Below, in pieces: positions 10,700 through 20,084 of a stretch of DNA of 64,000 bases. The translations under genes and the position numbers were made by a program. Every line of letters begins with the position of its first letter. Within the stretch, counting starts at the first letter, position 1. Source of the stretch: Limnephilus marmoratus (lineage: Eukaryota; Arthropoda; Insecta; Trichoptera; Limnephilidae); contig OU862917.1 in the NCBI GenBank assembly GCA_917880885.1, positions 32,786,104-32,850,103 on the forward strand, written 5' to 3'. A model generated the notes under the pieces. That model was given only the letters and a program-made list of their open reading frames with translations, ran no database searches and was not told where the DNA came from.

Positions 10700-10945
10700 A
10701 AAACATTAGAACCTAACTGCTCCCAACCATCTCAAACCAGTGGGATTATGGGTTCCCCAAATGCGGTATGTATTGAGGTTAAAAGTAGTGAAGAAGGTGG
10801 GGAAATACCTAGCTATTCAGATCTGATCATTAACACGGCTAAAACAATTTGAAAACACCATTCGATTCTGAATTATTGTATTTCACTAGAGTGATACTGA
10901 AAACTGAGAATATCTTCTACTCGTGCTGCAAAAATACTATACGTA
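10700..10945 (-). mobile_element. SINE-A copy, diverged
   Basis: In reverse orientation it holds AACTGCTCCCAACC, CAGTGGGATTATGG, AGATCTGATCATTAACACGG, CCATTCGATTCTGAATTA and GATACTGAAAACTGAG, in the order of the full copy at 33.2 kb. The tRNA head is not preserved. Confidence 0.75.
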
Positions 10946-11361
10946 TGCAAGTATATGTTTTATAAACAATAGTGTTTCGAGTGGATATTGTTGCATCTAA
11001 AACTGTTTTTAAATTACAGCTTCAAATGCAACAGGCAAAATTGAACTGTAAATTACTCGAAACGAACTGTGTTTGTTTAAAATTGGGTGATTATATATGT
11101 ATGGTACGATTATGGATTATAAAGGAAGTAGGGAAACCAAACACTTACCACTGAGAAGCCGAACAAAAAACATCAAAACTAATGACACCAACCAGTTCCT
11201 TCAAAAGTTACGAGTCTTCTGGTTTTTTCACACAATCCATTTCAAATCCGTTGTCGTTATTGTACCCCTTTTCAAGGAACTTGGTAAATGACATTCCGTT
11301 ATTAACTACGCATATCATCATTTCAAAACAGGTATGTTATTAAAACAAATCTAGTGTTTTA
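10946..11361. other. unassigned
   Basis: Two overlapping plus-strand frames of 60-64 codons are present with no domain signature. Nothing is recognised. Confidence 0.4.
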
Positions 11362-11490
11362 TTCCGGGATTGATGAAATTTTGCATACTTGACCTTCAAA
11401 ACAGGAGGAAAATCACCCCACCCCTTAAATTTCGACACTACTTGATGAAACTTTACCCACTTGACGTTCAAAATAAGAGGAAAATTATTA
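11362..11490. repeat. Repeat-I: duplicated 'AAATTTTGCATACTTGA' segment
   Basis: Two adjacent diverged units each hold a GATGAAA..TT...ACTTGAC core followed by TTCAAAA and an A/G-rich AGGAAAAT tail. The same paired arrangement occurs at 17.82-17.99 kb, and a single unit sits at about 34.60 kb beside the 92-bp array. Unclassified family. Confidence 0.6.
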
Positions 11491-11510
11491 ATGCCTCTTG
11501 AACTTAAGGG

Positions 11511-11930
11511 CCGGCAACCCGGATTTGTACCGATTTATTACATATTTCCCTTAAACACGGTAAGTTTTAAAGCTCTTAAAAAAATGTATGTTTTTCTTGA
11601 AGATAATATCTAGACTTTGCCCGCGCTGAAACGCAAATTACATAAAATTCCCTCGATAGAAAAAAATCACAAAGTATGCTCCAAAAATTATTATTAACAC
11701 TTGTTTCGGTTATTTAAGTTATATGTATGAAAAAAATTCACAGTGTTTCTTTAAATGCTGTTTAAGATAATGCCCGCGAGATTTTTGCTCTATTGTAAAC
11801 GAGTCGTGTTTATTAAACATTTTCGCAATTTTCGCATCGATTTTGTCGCTGTAAATGTTAGCGCTCTCCTCTAACATTCGTAATTTCGTATCTCTCCATC
11901 TTCTTCTTTTCGGGCCCGGTTGCAGAGCCT
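11511..11930 (+). repeat. Repeat-D copy 1 (unclassified, about 400 bp)
   Basis: It aligns by eye with 37.54-37.91 kb through shared blocks GAAGATAATATCTAGAC, AACGCAAATTA, AAAATTCCCTCGATAGAAA, AAACGAGTCGTGTTT and CTAACATTCGTAATTTC, ending in the TATCTCTCCATCTTCTTCTT block. There are no open frames and no terminal repeats that I can define. Confidence 0.75.
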
Positions 11931-12062
11931 TAAACTAAAGTATTATGTTTAATGAATTTTTGCCTGGATCCCAAACCGCGCCTTTTAGATTCGTAGTCAA
12001 TCTCCATCTCAAATAGAAATGCAAATATGGTTGAAAATGGTTTTTTATTTTTTATGTGAATA

Positions 12063-12300
12063 CCTTACGAGAGGGGCCAGCTGCTCCTGTCTGGAATAAA
12101 TGAGATTATAGCATCCCCATGTTGTGAGACCGAAGGTGGTGGGGAGGGGAAGGAGATTTTAGAAGACCAGAAACGGCTAAGGCCATTTCAAGCAACGTTT
12201 CAATTCTGAATGGTGGTCTTACACCAGAGTATCTGAGAAGCTGAGAGTATCTTCCAGTCTGAAACGCGATGCAAATATACTATATATATATTAGTTTAAA
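12063..12300 (-). mobile_element. SINE-A 3' body
   Basis: Reverse-orientation blocks are AGCTGCTCCTGTCTGG, AGACCGAAGGTGGTGGGG, AGAAACGGCTAAGGCC, TTCTGAATGGTGGTCTTAC and GAGAGTATCTTCCAGTC. The element appears to resume with its tRNA head at 12.67 kb, so the copy is probably split by an insertion. Confidence 0.8.
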
Positions 12301-12662
12301 TTAATTAATTTTGAAAAAATACAGATTAATCATTGGAGGACCCAACACTTACCCGCCCTGGTATAGGTAACAGATGGTTACCCCTTCAAGGCTCTTGCAA
12401 GGACTCTAATTTTTTTTGGTAAAAACGACTCTACATTTGATAACGAAACTAGACCTCCAATGTCCCTGCATACGTTGTTAGTAAGCAGTATGCAAGTGCT
12501 TAGCGGGAAATACAGACACAATATGTGTTAGTATGACAAAATATAGACAAGACAATGGGACAGGTTGGTGAAAGTCCAAGAGGTGGCAAGCGCTGGGTGA
12601 TTGTATCCAGCGTATCCTACAAGCACCTGTTTGGGAAGAAGACACAATAGATAAGTAAAATA
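12301..12662. other. probable insertion between two SINE-A halves
   Basis: SINE-A linker sequence (TTAATTTTGAAAAAATACAG) continues to about 12335 and then stops matching. The inserted DNA begins near ATTGGAGGACCCAACAC. A small inverted pair CATTGGAGG / CCTCCAATG lies at about 12338 and 12452. The inserted unit is not identified. Confidence 0.4.
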
Positions 12663-12775
12663 AAATTCAAATAAAATTCATTTACCTCCGCCGGGATTCG
12701 ATCCCGTGACTTTCGAGTTGCGAGTCAAGAGCCTTACCCTTCACCACGCGCCGGCCGTCGATAACCACGATCTCC
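12663..12775 (-). mobile_element. tRNA-like head of a SINE-A variant
   Basis: On the minus strand it reads GGCCGGCGCGTGGTGAAG, then GGCTCTTGACTCGCAAC, then GGGATCGAATCCCGG. The last is a Pol III B-box inside a T-arm-like stem. TTGACTCRCA and the flanking AAATAAAATT linker match the SINE-A head. It is not a functional tRNA because it has no acceptor-stem pairing. Confidence 0.7.
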
Positions 12776-13295
12776 AAACCTTAAGTGGAACTTTATCGGG
12801 CACGTGACACGATTTACGTAATAAATGTAGAACAAATTAAATAAAAAGAACTTTTATTTTTCATCGTTATTGTTTGTAGAACCCTCGCGGCGGCACTGTT
12901 AGGATTACTCGCTGATCTTCGCTGCACGCTCCCATAAGCCCGGCTTGACTGCAGGCCGCTGCATGCTCAGTTCACGAACACTTTCCCTTAACATTTAGCA
13001 TAATAAATTAATAATACGTGGGTGTTGAAGAACCATTCGTCTCCTGTATCTCCCATCTCTGGCTGTGATGATTTGGGATTGCCGTTCTCGTACCTCAGAG
13101 GCTAGGTCATTAAGCAAGTTCAAGCCCAGCATCGCATTGTTTCTTGGTAATGATAAACAAGGCGAGTTTTTGCCATAACTAGAGGTAGACTAGTAAAAGA
13201 AATCTAAGAACGTCACGACCGAGATTTTGTCTTCTAATGTTATCTAACCCTTTTTTTGAGATATCATATTAAATTCTGCAAAAAAATGTTATTTA
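12776..13295. other. unassigned
   Basis: A minus-strand frame near 12.98-13.16 kb reads LGLNLLNDLASEVRERQSQI and then RYRRRMVLQHP without a stop for about 60 codons. It is translatable but matches no family I recognise. Nothing else stands out. Confidence 0.3.
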
Positions 13296-13622
13296 ATTTT
13301 TTTTGTACATTAGCTCCACACAGGAGGCAATGAGAAAATTAATTTCCCTCAGGGCTTACGTCATCTTTGGGAATGCTGTGAAGAGGGGCTTTTAAGGAAA
13401 GGAAGGAGAGGAAGTTCTGGGAAGGAAAAATGTTAGAGGGGTGGGTAGGAATCTAGGGTTCTGTGTGTCCGCCGCCAGATCTAGACAAACCTCACCCCAT
13501 GAACCCGGTCACCACTGCTAAGTCAACAAACTTAGCAAACCACTTGGAGTGACCTATGTCAGAGGTGTTGGTTATCCAATAAATGGTTCCCGGGGCGGCG
13601 GTACCAATTTCCTCTCTCTAAA
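13296..13622 (-). mobile_element. SINE-B, near full length, short subfamily
   Basis: A poly-T stretch (minus-strand A tail) is followed by TTAGCTCCACACAGGAGG, TTTCCCTCAGGGCTTACG, GAAGGAGAGGAAGTTCTGG, TGAACCCGGTCACC, GGTTATCCAATAAATGG and GGGGCGGCGGTACC. It aligns end to end with the copy at 5.8 kb. Confidence 0.85.
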
Positions 13623-14125
13623 TCAGCGACCAAATTCTTCTAAATTATTACCAATTCTACGATTCAAGCGATAATTAATAATATCAAACCGCAATGAATC
13701 GGCAATGAAGTTATGCTTTCCTAGTAATAAATATTTTTTCTCATGTCAATTTTCAAGGTTTAATTTCGATAAATACCTTACACGAACATCTTAAATTAGT
13801 CGGCTCTCAAAAGTAGGCGGGAAATGGTCGATTTATCTTTAGCCACTGTAGCGTTTGTGACCATAATTTGGCCAATTAGCAAACAATCGCGAACGCCCGC
13901 TGGCCAAAATGTGGCCAATTTGAAGAGATATTTAAAAACACTTTTTAAATTTATTGCAAAAGTTCTCGCGTATTCGAATCTTCATATTCAGGAAACTAAC
14001 TAATAGTGGTTTCGCGGTTTAACAAGAGATGTCTCGCTTTTCCAGTATACTTTAGATCAGTGTTTCATAACCAAATTGAAAGAATCGCCCCTTTTTTACC
14101 ACGATAAAATTATCCAGTTTTTGTA
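13623..14125. other. unassigned
   Basis: No gene or family was recognised. The block GGCCAATTAGCAAAC and the later GGCCAAAATGTGGCCAATT form short internal repeats only. Confidence 0.4.
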
Positions 14126-14762
14126 TGCGATTCATAAATTCAAGGGGAGATAGTTATACCTGCGATTTGTAAATTCAAGGGGAGATAGTTGTCACTGCGA
14201 TTTATAAATTCAAGGGGAGATAGTTGTCACTGCGATTCATAAATTCAAGGGGAGATAGTTGTCACTGTGAATTATAAATTCAAGGGGAGATAGTTGTCAC
14301 TGCGATTTATAAATTCAAGGGGAGATAGTTGTCACTGCGATTCATAAATTCAAGGGGAGATAGTTGTCACTGTGATTTATAAATTCAAGGGGAGATAGTT
14401 GTCACTGCGATTTATAAATTCAAGGGGAGATAGTTGTCACTGCGATTTCTAAATTCAAGGGGAGATAGTTGTCACTGCGATTTATAAATTCAAGGGGAGA
14501 TAGTTGTCACTGCGATTTATAAATTCAAGGGGAGATAGTTGTCACTGCGATTTATAAATTCAAGGGGAGATAGTTGTCACTGCGATTTATAAATTCAAGG
14601 GGAGATAGTTGTAACTGCGATTTATAAATTCAAGGGGAGATAGTTGTCACTGCGATTTATAAATTCAAGGGGAGATAGTTGTCACTGCGATTTATAAATT
14701 CAAGGAGAGATAGTTGTCACTGCGATTTATAAATTCAAGGGGAGATAGTTGTCACTGCGAAC
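14126..14762. repeat. 35-bp tandem satellite, about 18 copies
   Basis: The unit joins TGCGATTTATAAATTCAAGG to GGAGATAGTTGTCAC, and successive TGCG anchors lie 35 bases apart. Copies are nearly identical, with occasional TTCATAA, TTTCTAA, GTAACTG or CAAGGAGAG changes, so the array was homogenised recently. No coding potential. Confidence 0.97.
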
Positions 14763-15310
14763 ACTGAAGTGCTGGGGGACAAGTGGAGAGAAGAAGGGGG
14801 GACAATCCATTGCCATAGAATACATCTTTATTCCCAAACAAAACGCGAAATTCGCCGGGTTGTCACCTACAAATGGCGCTATCAAATATTTACACAGACA
14901 TTATGATAAAAATATGAAAATTTAAAATATTCGGGATGAAATATTCCGTAGGGGAAGAGAATATTGTAATCAAGGATATAAACATTATTAGATAATATTA
15001 TTTAGGTACATACGAGTATCATAATCATTTTTTTCTTAGGTTAGCTTCACCTTCATTTCTATATAAAGGTGTGATTTCTGAAGTTTTGTTTTCTCTCACT
15101 AACGGTATTTATTTTTTAATTTATGATAAATTATTATCAATTTGTAATTCCGCTATTTACTATGGTAACTATTCATTTACAAGAATAAGTTGTTTTCATT
15201 CCGTCAATAATACAAACAGGAATATGTATTGTAACCTTTTCTGTCGTCTGCTGCTGAATTCTTCTAAAAGTATTAAAAACTATTTTCTTTTATTTACCGG
15301 AAACATATAT
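14763..15310. other. unassigned
   Basis: An 84-codon plus-strand frame starting at 15071 has no recognised domain. No repeat family was assigned. Confidence 0.35.
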
Positions 15311-15314
15311 TATA

Positions 15315-15641
15315 CAGAGTGTTAAGAAAAGTACTTGACCAGTGATTCCTGACATTACTTGTAGTAAAAAATGTAAAAGAAATTTTGGTTACCGATGACT
15401 TTTTTATATTTTTTTCTACAAAAATACATTTCTCCCACATGTCGTCACTGGTCACCCGGCCAAGTAACTACAAAACCCCCAACACCCCCCCCCCCCCACC
15501 TTACTAACATTCCAATACCTGTTAATAGTTTCTAGTTGAAAAAAAAACGTTAAAAATATCACCGGAGACTTAAATTATATCTACATTTTTTAATCCAAAT
15601 AATGTCAAGAATCACTGTTAAGTAAAATATCACCCTATAAA
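15315..15641. mobile_element. MITE-E copy 1
   Basis: The left end CAGAGTGTTAAGAAAAGTAC and the following GTGATTCCTGACATTA are mirrored at the right end by CACTGTTAAGTAAAATATC and ACCCTATA. Inner sequence also mirrors (TCATTTT.. / ACCGGAGACTTAAATT). The same termini and inner blocks occur at 17.4 and 46.3 kb. It is a short non-autonomous TIR element. The middle carries a poly-C run. Confidence 0.7.
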
Positions 15642-15689
15642 ATACGCGTTTTACTATTAAAAACATCCTAGTTCGAAAAGTTTATACCT

Positions 15690-15952
15690 AGCACCGACTT
15701 ATTTAGTTTTGTCCTGGATTTCAGCATCTTGCAATCAACGTTCAGTTGGCCAAATATCACAAATCTCTTCTCCCCCCTCAGACTAGAAGACTCAGAGAAA
15801 TCCATCCCATCCCATTACGCCCCCCCCCCCTCTGTTAAGTGCAAACAAACCTAGCGCGGACCCCCCCAACTCAATTTTAATTTTTCACAGACCCCCTGAA
15901 TGATCCTGGGGACCCCTGGGGGTCCGCACGGACCACTTTAGGAACCACTGAT
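15690..15952. mobile_element. partial hAT-type MITE
   Basis: The right end reads GGACCACTTTAGGAACCACTG, the complement of a CAGTGGTTCC-type hAT terminus. The adjacent interior is C-rich with CATTACGCCCCC, resembling the MITE at 43.0-43.4 kb. I could not find a matching left terminus, so the extent is uncertain. Confidence 0.4.
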
Positions 15953-16072
15953 CTAGTTGATTAGGCAGACATCTCCAAATATAAAATTTTGAGATAATGA
16001 GGAAAGCAATATTAGAATGCTCACCATTAATAAAATATTGTTTACACTTGTTTGTGTTTTACATATTAAATA

Positions 16073-16481
16073 CTAGCTGGTACCCGGCATGCGTTGCTAT
16101 GCCATTTGATAAAGAAATTGTTTCTCCCGGCGTGTCCTTTCCCATTCTCCCGCGTCCCCTTCCCCTCTCGCGTTCCCACTCCGCCTCCTCCACCTTCCCT
16201 CTCCCCACTCCACTCCCCCCTTCCCTGTCCCGCGAACCCCCCTCCCGAGTTTCCCTCCCCCCTCCCACATTCCATACATTCACTCCCGATACATTCAGTT
16301 TTCAAACAGCTCGCGTGCAACCTATTGCAAATTTTATAATGCCAGAGCTTCCCAGTAGTTGTATACAAACCTTGTCCTGACAATAACGAACACACAAAGA
16401 AAAGAATTATCCAATTTGGTGCAGTCGTTCGGAAGTTATGCGCGTACATGCATTTCGGCGATTCATTTTTATTTATATAGA
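16073..16481 (-). mobile_element. non-autonomous Helitron-like element
   Basis: On the minus strand it starts TCTATATAAATAAAAATGAA and ends in CTAG next to a host T. This fits the Helitron rule of a TC 5' end, a CTRR 3' end and insertion between A and T. The terminal text CATGCCGGGTACCAGCTAG is a relative of the 'CCGGGTCAACTAG' end at 47.6 kb. A pyrimidine-rich CCCTTCCC region occupies the middle. The open frames across it are composition artefacts. Confidence 0.65.
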
Positions 16482-16483
16482 AG

Positions 16484-16493
16484 AAGAAGATAG

Positions 16494-16559
<66 letters not shown>

Positions 16560-16560
16560 T
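16484..16560. repeat. (GATA)n microsatellite
   Basis: After a short GAA/GATA-mixed start, about 15 uninterrupted GATA units abut the 5' end of the Helitron-like element. Confidence 0.98.
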
Positions 16561-16653
16561 AAGATGACAGCAGAATGCTTAACTATGCGGTACATTACCG
16601 GACATTTTGAAATATGTTTATGAGTAATCTGAGAATTGTACCAGATAGACTGT

Positions 16654-17057
16654 CGACCTCCGTAGTCCAGTGGGAAGAATCTTGACTCACATTCCGGAGG
16701 TCGCGGGTTCGAACCCCGGCATGCGCAAATAAATTTTATTTGATTAATTTGTGTTATTTCACAATTAATTCATTAAAAATAATATATAGTATATTTGCGG
16801 CATGTTCCAGAGTGGAAGATACTATCAGTATCGCCCTGGTGTAAGACCACCATTCAGAATTTAAACGTTGCTTGAAAATGGCTTTAGCCATGTTTAGTGA
16901 CCAGATCTGAATAGCCAGGTACTTCCCAACCTTCCTCTTCCCCACCTCCTTCCCCTCCCCGCTACCTTCAGCCTCGCAACATACGCCAATTGGGGATGCC
17001 ATAGTCTCACTGGCTCTAGTGAAGATTCTTGTGCGGTATTCACTGTAAAAAAAAAAA
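16654..17057 (+). mobile_element. SINE-A, full length, tRNA-derived
   Basis: The head GACCTCCGTAGTCCAGTGGG contains a Pol III A-box (TAGTCCAGTGG, 16663-16673) and GGTTCGAACCC is the B-box (16706-16716). An anticodon-arm-like CTTGACTCACATTCC lies between them. After an AAATAAATTTTATTTG linker, a body of about 300 bp runs through GATACTATCAGTATCG, CCACCATTCAGAA, AATGGCTTTAGCC, CAGATCTGAATAGCC and TTGGGGATGCCATAG to CGGTATTCACTG and 15 or more A. Transcription by RNA polymerase III from the internal boxes is the family expectation. It depends on a LINE for retrotransposition; the partner is unknown. It lies inside MITE-H and serves as the reference copy for about 11 pieces in the window. Confidence 0.92.
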
Positions 17058-17149
17058 AAAAATAGAGGGCGCACTTTTACACATATCTGCAAACTTAACT
17101 TAAATTTCGATTTTTCAGAAACGTCTGACTAATCAACTGGACTATTGAT

Positions 17150-17375
17150 CCCTTTCCGACCGGCTTCATACGAGCGTGAGTTGTTTGTCTTTAAAAAAAT
17201 CTTGACAGCAAATAAATCTGTTTTTGGGAACCCCACCGGTGTCGATCGATCGTGCGGGAGCTGCTTATGCAGGGTGTCATCTCGCGCACGTGGTTAAACC
17301 AGTAAGTCGCCCAGCCCCAAGAAATAATAATTAAGAGCTTTACTGGTTCGGACATTTTTTGCCGGTCGGAAAGGG
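17150..17375. repeat. short TIR element, 15-bp termini
   Basis: CCCTTTCCGACCGGC at the left is exactly complementary to GCCGGTCGGAAAGGG at the right, about 226 bp apart. No coding sequence. It sits between MITE-H and MITE-E, and its target duplication is unclear. Confidence 0.6.
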
Positions 17376-17376
17376 A

Positions 17377-17747
17377 GGGTGTTAAGGGACGTACCTGACT
17401 TATCTTAACCATTCCTGACATTATTTGGATTAAAAAATATGAATAAAATGTTGGTCACTGGTGTCATTTTTGATGTTTTTTTTTTATTTACTTTTTCTTT
17501 TTATTTATTATTTATTTATATAAAAAAATGGTAGGTGTTAGACAGTTGGAGGCGGGGTTAAGGGTTGGTCGGTTACTCGGCTGAGTGGTCAGTGACGATA
17601 TGCGGAAGAATTTTTTTTGTTTGATTTTAAAGAAAAAAAAAATCATCGAAAAAGTCACCGGAGACAAAAATTTCATTTACATTTTGTACTCCAAATAATA
17701 TCTAAGAATCACTGGTTAATCAAATACGTTCCTTAACACCCCGTATA
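17377..17747. mobile_element. MITE-E copy 2 (best preserved)
   Basis: Terminal inverted repeats of about 55 bp are readable: GGGTGTTAAGGGACGTAC with GACATTATTTGGA at the left, and TCCAAATAATATC with GTTCCTTAACACCCC at the right. The interior is A/T-rich with no transposase. Confidence 0.8.
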
Positions 17748-17812
17748 TATACATATACACGCAAAGAAAAGTGTTTGTGGGGGGGTGGCTTTGATTTTTT
17801 TTTTTACAAATA

Positions 17813-17990
17813 TAGTTTTATTCCGAGTTTGGTAAAATTTTGCATACTTGATCTTCAAAACAAGAGGAAGGTCACTGTTTACATGAGTTTTCCAAAACTG
17901 TTCTCGATGGATTTCACACTTCGCAGAATTCTTTTGATGAAATTTTGCACACTTGACGTTCAAAATAAGAGGGAAATTACACGATTATGA
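17813..17990. repeat. Repeat-I, second paired copy
   Basis: Two units, AAAATTTTGCATACTTGATC and GAAATTTTGCACACTTGACG, are each followed by TTCAAAA and AGAGG, as at 11.36 kb. The overlapping 71- and 76-codon frames reflect repeat sequence. Confidence 0.65.
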
Positions 17991-18048
17991 GATTAATTAG
18001 ATTTGTATATTTGTATTATCAAATCGACGCCGCCCGCCACAGACACTA

Positions 18049-18532
18049 TCTAATATATAAAATTCTCGTGTCACGGTGTTTGTTACCATACTCCTCCGAA
18101 ACGGCTGGACCAATTTTGATGAAATTTTGTGTGCTTATCTGGTAGGTCTGAGAATCGACCAACATCTATTTTTCATGCCCCTAAAAGTAAAGGGTGTTCC
18201 ACTCCGAAGAAAATTATTTTCCGCATACATTTTGTATGGAACGAATTCTCCTATTTTGAAAGAACTGCAGCAATATTGTAAGGGGTATAATATTGAACTG
18301 TGAACCGGGGGAGGGGGGAGGGGGGAAAGGGAGGGGGGAGGGGGGAGGGGGGAAAGGAACTCAGGAAGAGGGGTTAGCGGGATGGGGGAAGGGGAGAAGT
18401 GGAGTGGGGAGAGGGAGAGGGAACGCGAGAGGGGAAAGGATACGCAGGGAGAAACAATTTAGATCAATTCAGCTAATAAGTTGACAACAGTTTTTGATTC
18501 TGAGGCGGTACGAAGTTCGCCGGATCAGCTAG
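18049..18532 (+). mobile_element. non-autonomous Helitron-like element
   Basis: It starts TCTAATATATAAAATTCTCG after a host A, and ends GTTCGCCGGATCAGCTAG before a host T. Interior text TCACGGTGTTTGTTACC and CCTCCGAAACGGCTGGACC matches (inverted) the element at 48.6 kb, which suggests one family. A GGGGGA-rich tract lies at about 18305-18440. No Rep/helicase frame is present. Confidence 0.75.
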
Positions 18533-19296
18533 TATATATATATAATTAAATAGATACAGCTTTGATTAAGGAAAGCATAATTCGAACGAAAGGAATACTC
18601 AGTAGAATTGTGAGAAGAATTTTTATAATTGATTCGAGTAAGCATTTTATCAAAGAAACTATTCAAACATATAATGACAGCACAGGTTCTCACACAGCAA
18701 CACCTCAGCACAGGTTCTCCTAGTGAGGTGTTCACGAAACATACAATATTACCAACCAACAGTTTCACCTTCTCAAACCTACCTTACACCCAACATAATG
18801 AAATGTAATATTAATATGTAAAAAATTTTTTTTTCAAAATATATTATGTAAAAATGTTTATAATAAGGTAAAAACTGTAATATATATATAGATATAAATA
18901 AATAAATAAATGGATTTTTCTCGAATCTTCTGTTACAAGATGAAATGGTTTTCAATGAATTGAGTAAATCACCCACATTACACCGTATGTATGTAATGAA
19001 ATGATTAATGTATTTGAGTGGGTACTTTCGCTTTGCATAATAATGCAATTGGCAGAAAACTTTTTAACGCTAATAAAATTACCCTCGCATGACGCGCACT
19101 TTAGTTCCTTATTCAATGCGGTCATGTAGTTGTGTGAAGATAAATGCATTTTAATCAAATTATGTGGGATGTATTATTAAAGTATAAATATCCGGAAACC
19201 AGGCGTTTTTTAGGAAACAGTTTGTATCTACAAATGTAAAATTACCGGAAAACATTTGTTCACTGAAATTGGTTAGGTATGTAAATGTCTTGCATG
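18533..19296. other. unassigned AT-rich DNA
   Basis: (TA)n runs occur around 18533-18545 and 18880-18912. A cluster of short direct repeats containing CACAGGTTCTC lies near 18680-18720. No gene was recognised. Confidence 0.4.
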
Positions 19297-19442
19297 TACA
19301 CGGTATCGCTTCGAAGTAAATAAGCACACACTTCACGACTAAAAATTACACATCTGCCCTGATGATGGACACTGCAACGATTTCCGAAACGTTGGCTAAA
19401 GAAGGAGGTAGCGCAACACGGCATAACACCCAAAAAAAATAA
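19297..19442 (+). mobile_element. PLE terminal segment with hammerhead-like core (family 1, copy a)
   Basis: The flank CACGGTATCGCTTCGAAGTA leads to CTGCCCTGATGATGGACA, a short loop, TTTCCGAAACGTTGGC, then GAAGGAGGTAGCGCAACACG and CATAACACCC. The CTGATGA and GAAAC boxes bracket a stem that in sister copies is GGACA/TGTCC; here one stem base is changed. Terminal repeats of Penelope-like elements are known to carry such minimal hammerhead motifs. I cannot see the cleavage-side strand, so activity is not implied. Confidence 0.6.
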
Positions 19443-19635
19443 CGAAAATCTTGCATGTAGGTTTTAAAAATAGTGAAATAATGATTTATTCATTGTGTAA
19501 TTATGTTTCTACATTTCAGGAATAATATTAATATGAACTAAACATGTCAATTTGTCTGTCCTGGAACGGGAAACTTTCCTAGTTGGACAGGCAAAGCTTT
19601 TCAAATTATAATTTGTACTTTCTTTTGTATCGATA

Positions 19636-19636
19636 A

Positions 19637-19671
<35 letters not shown>

Positions 19672-19674
19672 ATT
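19636..19674. repeat. (AAAT)n microsatellite
   Basis: About nine uninterrupted AAAT units precede the inverted PLE-like segment. This arrangement is common at retroelement 3' junctions. Confidence 0.95.
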
Positions 19675-19678
19675 CTTG

Positions 19679-19887
19679 AAAAATGAAATAATTTAACTTT
19701 GTATAAACCACTTATTTGATGCGCAAATCCGACCGGTTTCGGAATAAACGTTCCTTCGTCAGGGAAAGCTTATACTAATTTAAGGAAATAAAAACTAATC
19801 TAACTGACGAAGGAACGTTTGTTCCGAAACCGGTCGGATTTGCGCATCAAATAAGTGGTTTATACAAAGTTAAATTATTTCATTTTT
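19679..19887. mobile_element. inverted pair of hammerhead-like segments (family 2)
   Basis: Arms 19681-19762 and 19804-19885 are complementary over 82 bp with one visible mismatch, separated by 41 bases. Each arm reads CTGACGA, one base, GGAAC, loop, GTTCC (ATTCC in the left arm), GAAAC, then CGGTCGGATTTGCGCATC. The CTGANGA/stem/GAAAC order is the same as in family 1 although flanking sequence is unrelated. That convergence supports a real RNA element. Head-to-head PLE termini are the likely source. Confidence 0.65.
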
Positions 19888-20084
19888 CTATAATGGATAA
19901 CCACAAAGTAATAGCTACATTCAAAAATATAAATAAATTCTTCTTTGATTTCTTCAATAATGTCACTGAGGGATTAGATCATAACAAATATAATTAAAAT
20001 GAAGGTTAAAAGTACAAGTTATACGAGTTTACTATATACAAGGTTAGCGAAAAAACTCCAACATAAATAATATTAACAATTAGA

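Larger units (their letters stand above)
15955..17142. mobile_element. MITE-H copy 1, split by a Helitron-like element and SINE-A
   Basis: Terminal inverted repeats are AGTTGATTAGGCAGAC at the left and GTCTGACTAATCAACT at the right. The remaining pieces (15955-16072, 16561-16653, 17058-17142) align with 49.07-49.63 kb through GAGATAATGAGGAAAGCAA, CGGTACATTA, AATCTGAG.ATTGTACC and ACTAATCAACTGG. Removal of the two inserted elements would restore one element. A cut-and-paste origin is inferred from the TIRs only. Confidence 0.65.

Noticed and set aside
12776..13170. Minus-strand reading LGLNLLNDLASEVRERQSQI as a gene
   Set aside because: Only about 60 codons with no start, no splice sites and no recognised domain.
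14126..14762. CRISPR-like array
   Set aside because: There are no unique spacers; units are directly tandem, and the window is eukaryotic.
14057..15952. CAGTGTTTCATAACC at 14.06 kb and GGAACCACTG at 15.94 kb as ends of one hAT element containing the satellite
   Set aside because: Termini are only loosely complementary and the flanking 8-bp sequences do not match.
16059..16449. Overlapping Pro/Arg/Gly-rich frames on both strands
   Set aside because: They come from the C-rich tract of a Helitron-like element and have no domain or codon signal.
16654..16722. A functional tRNA gene
   Set aside because: A- and B-boxes are present but the acceptor stem does not pair, and the sequence continues into a SINE body with poly-A.
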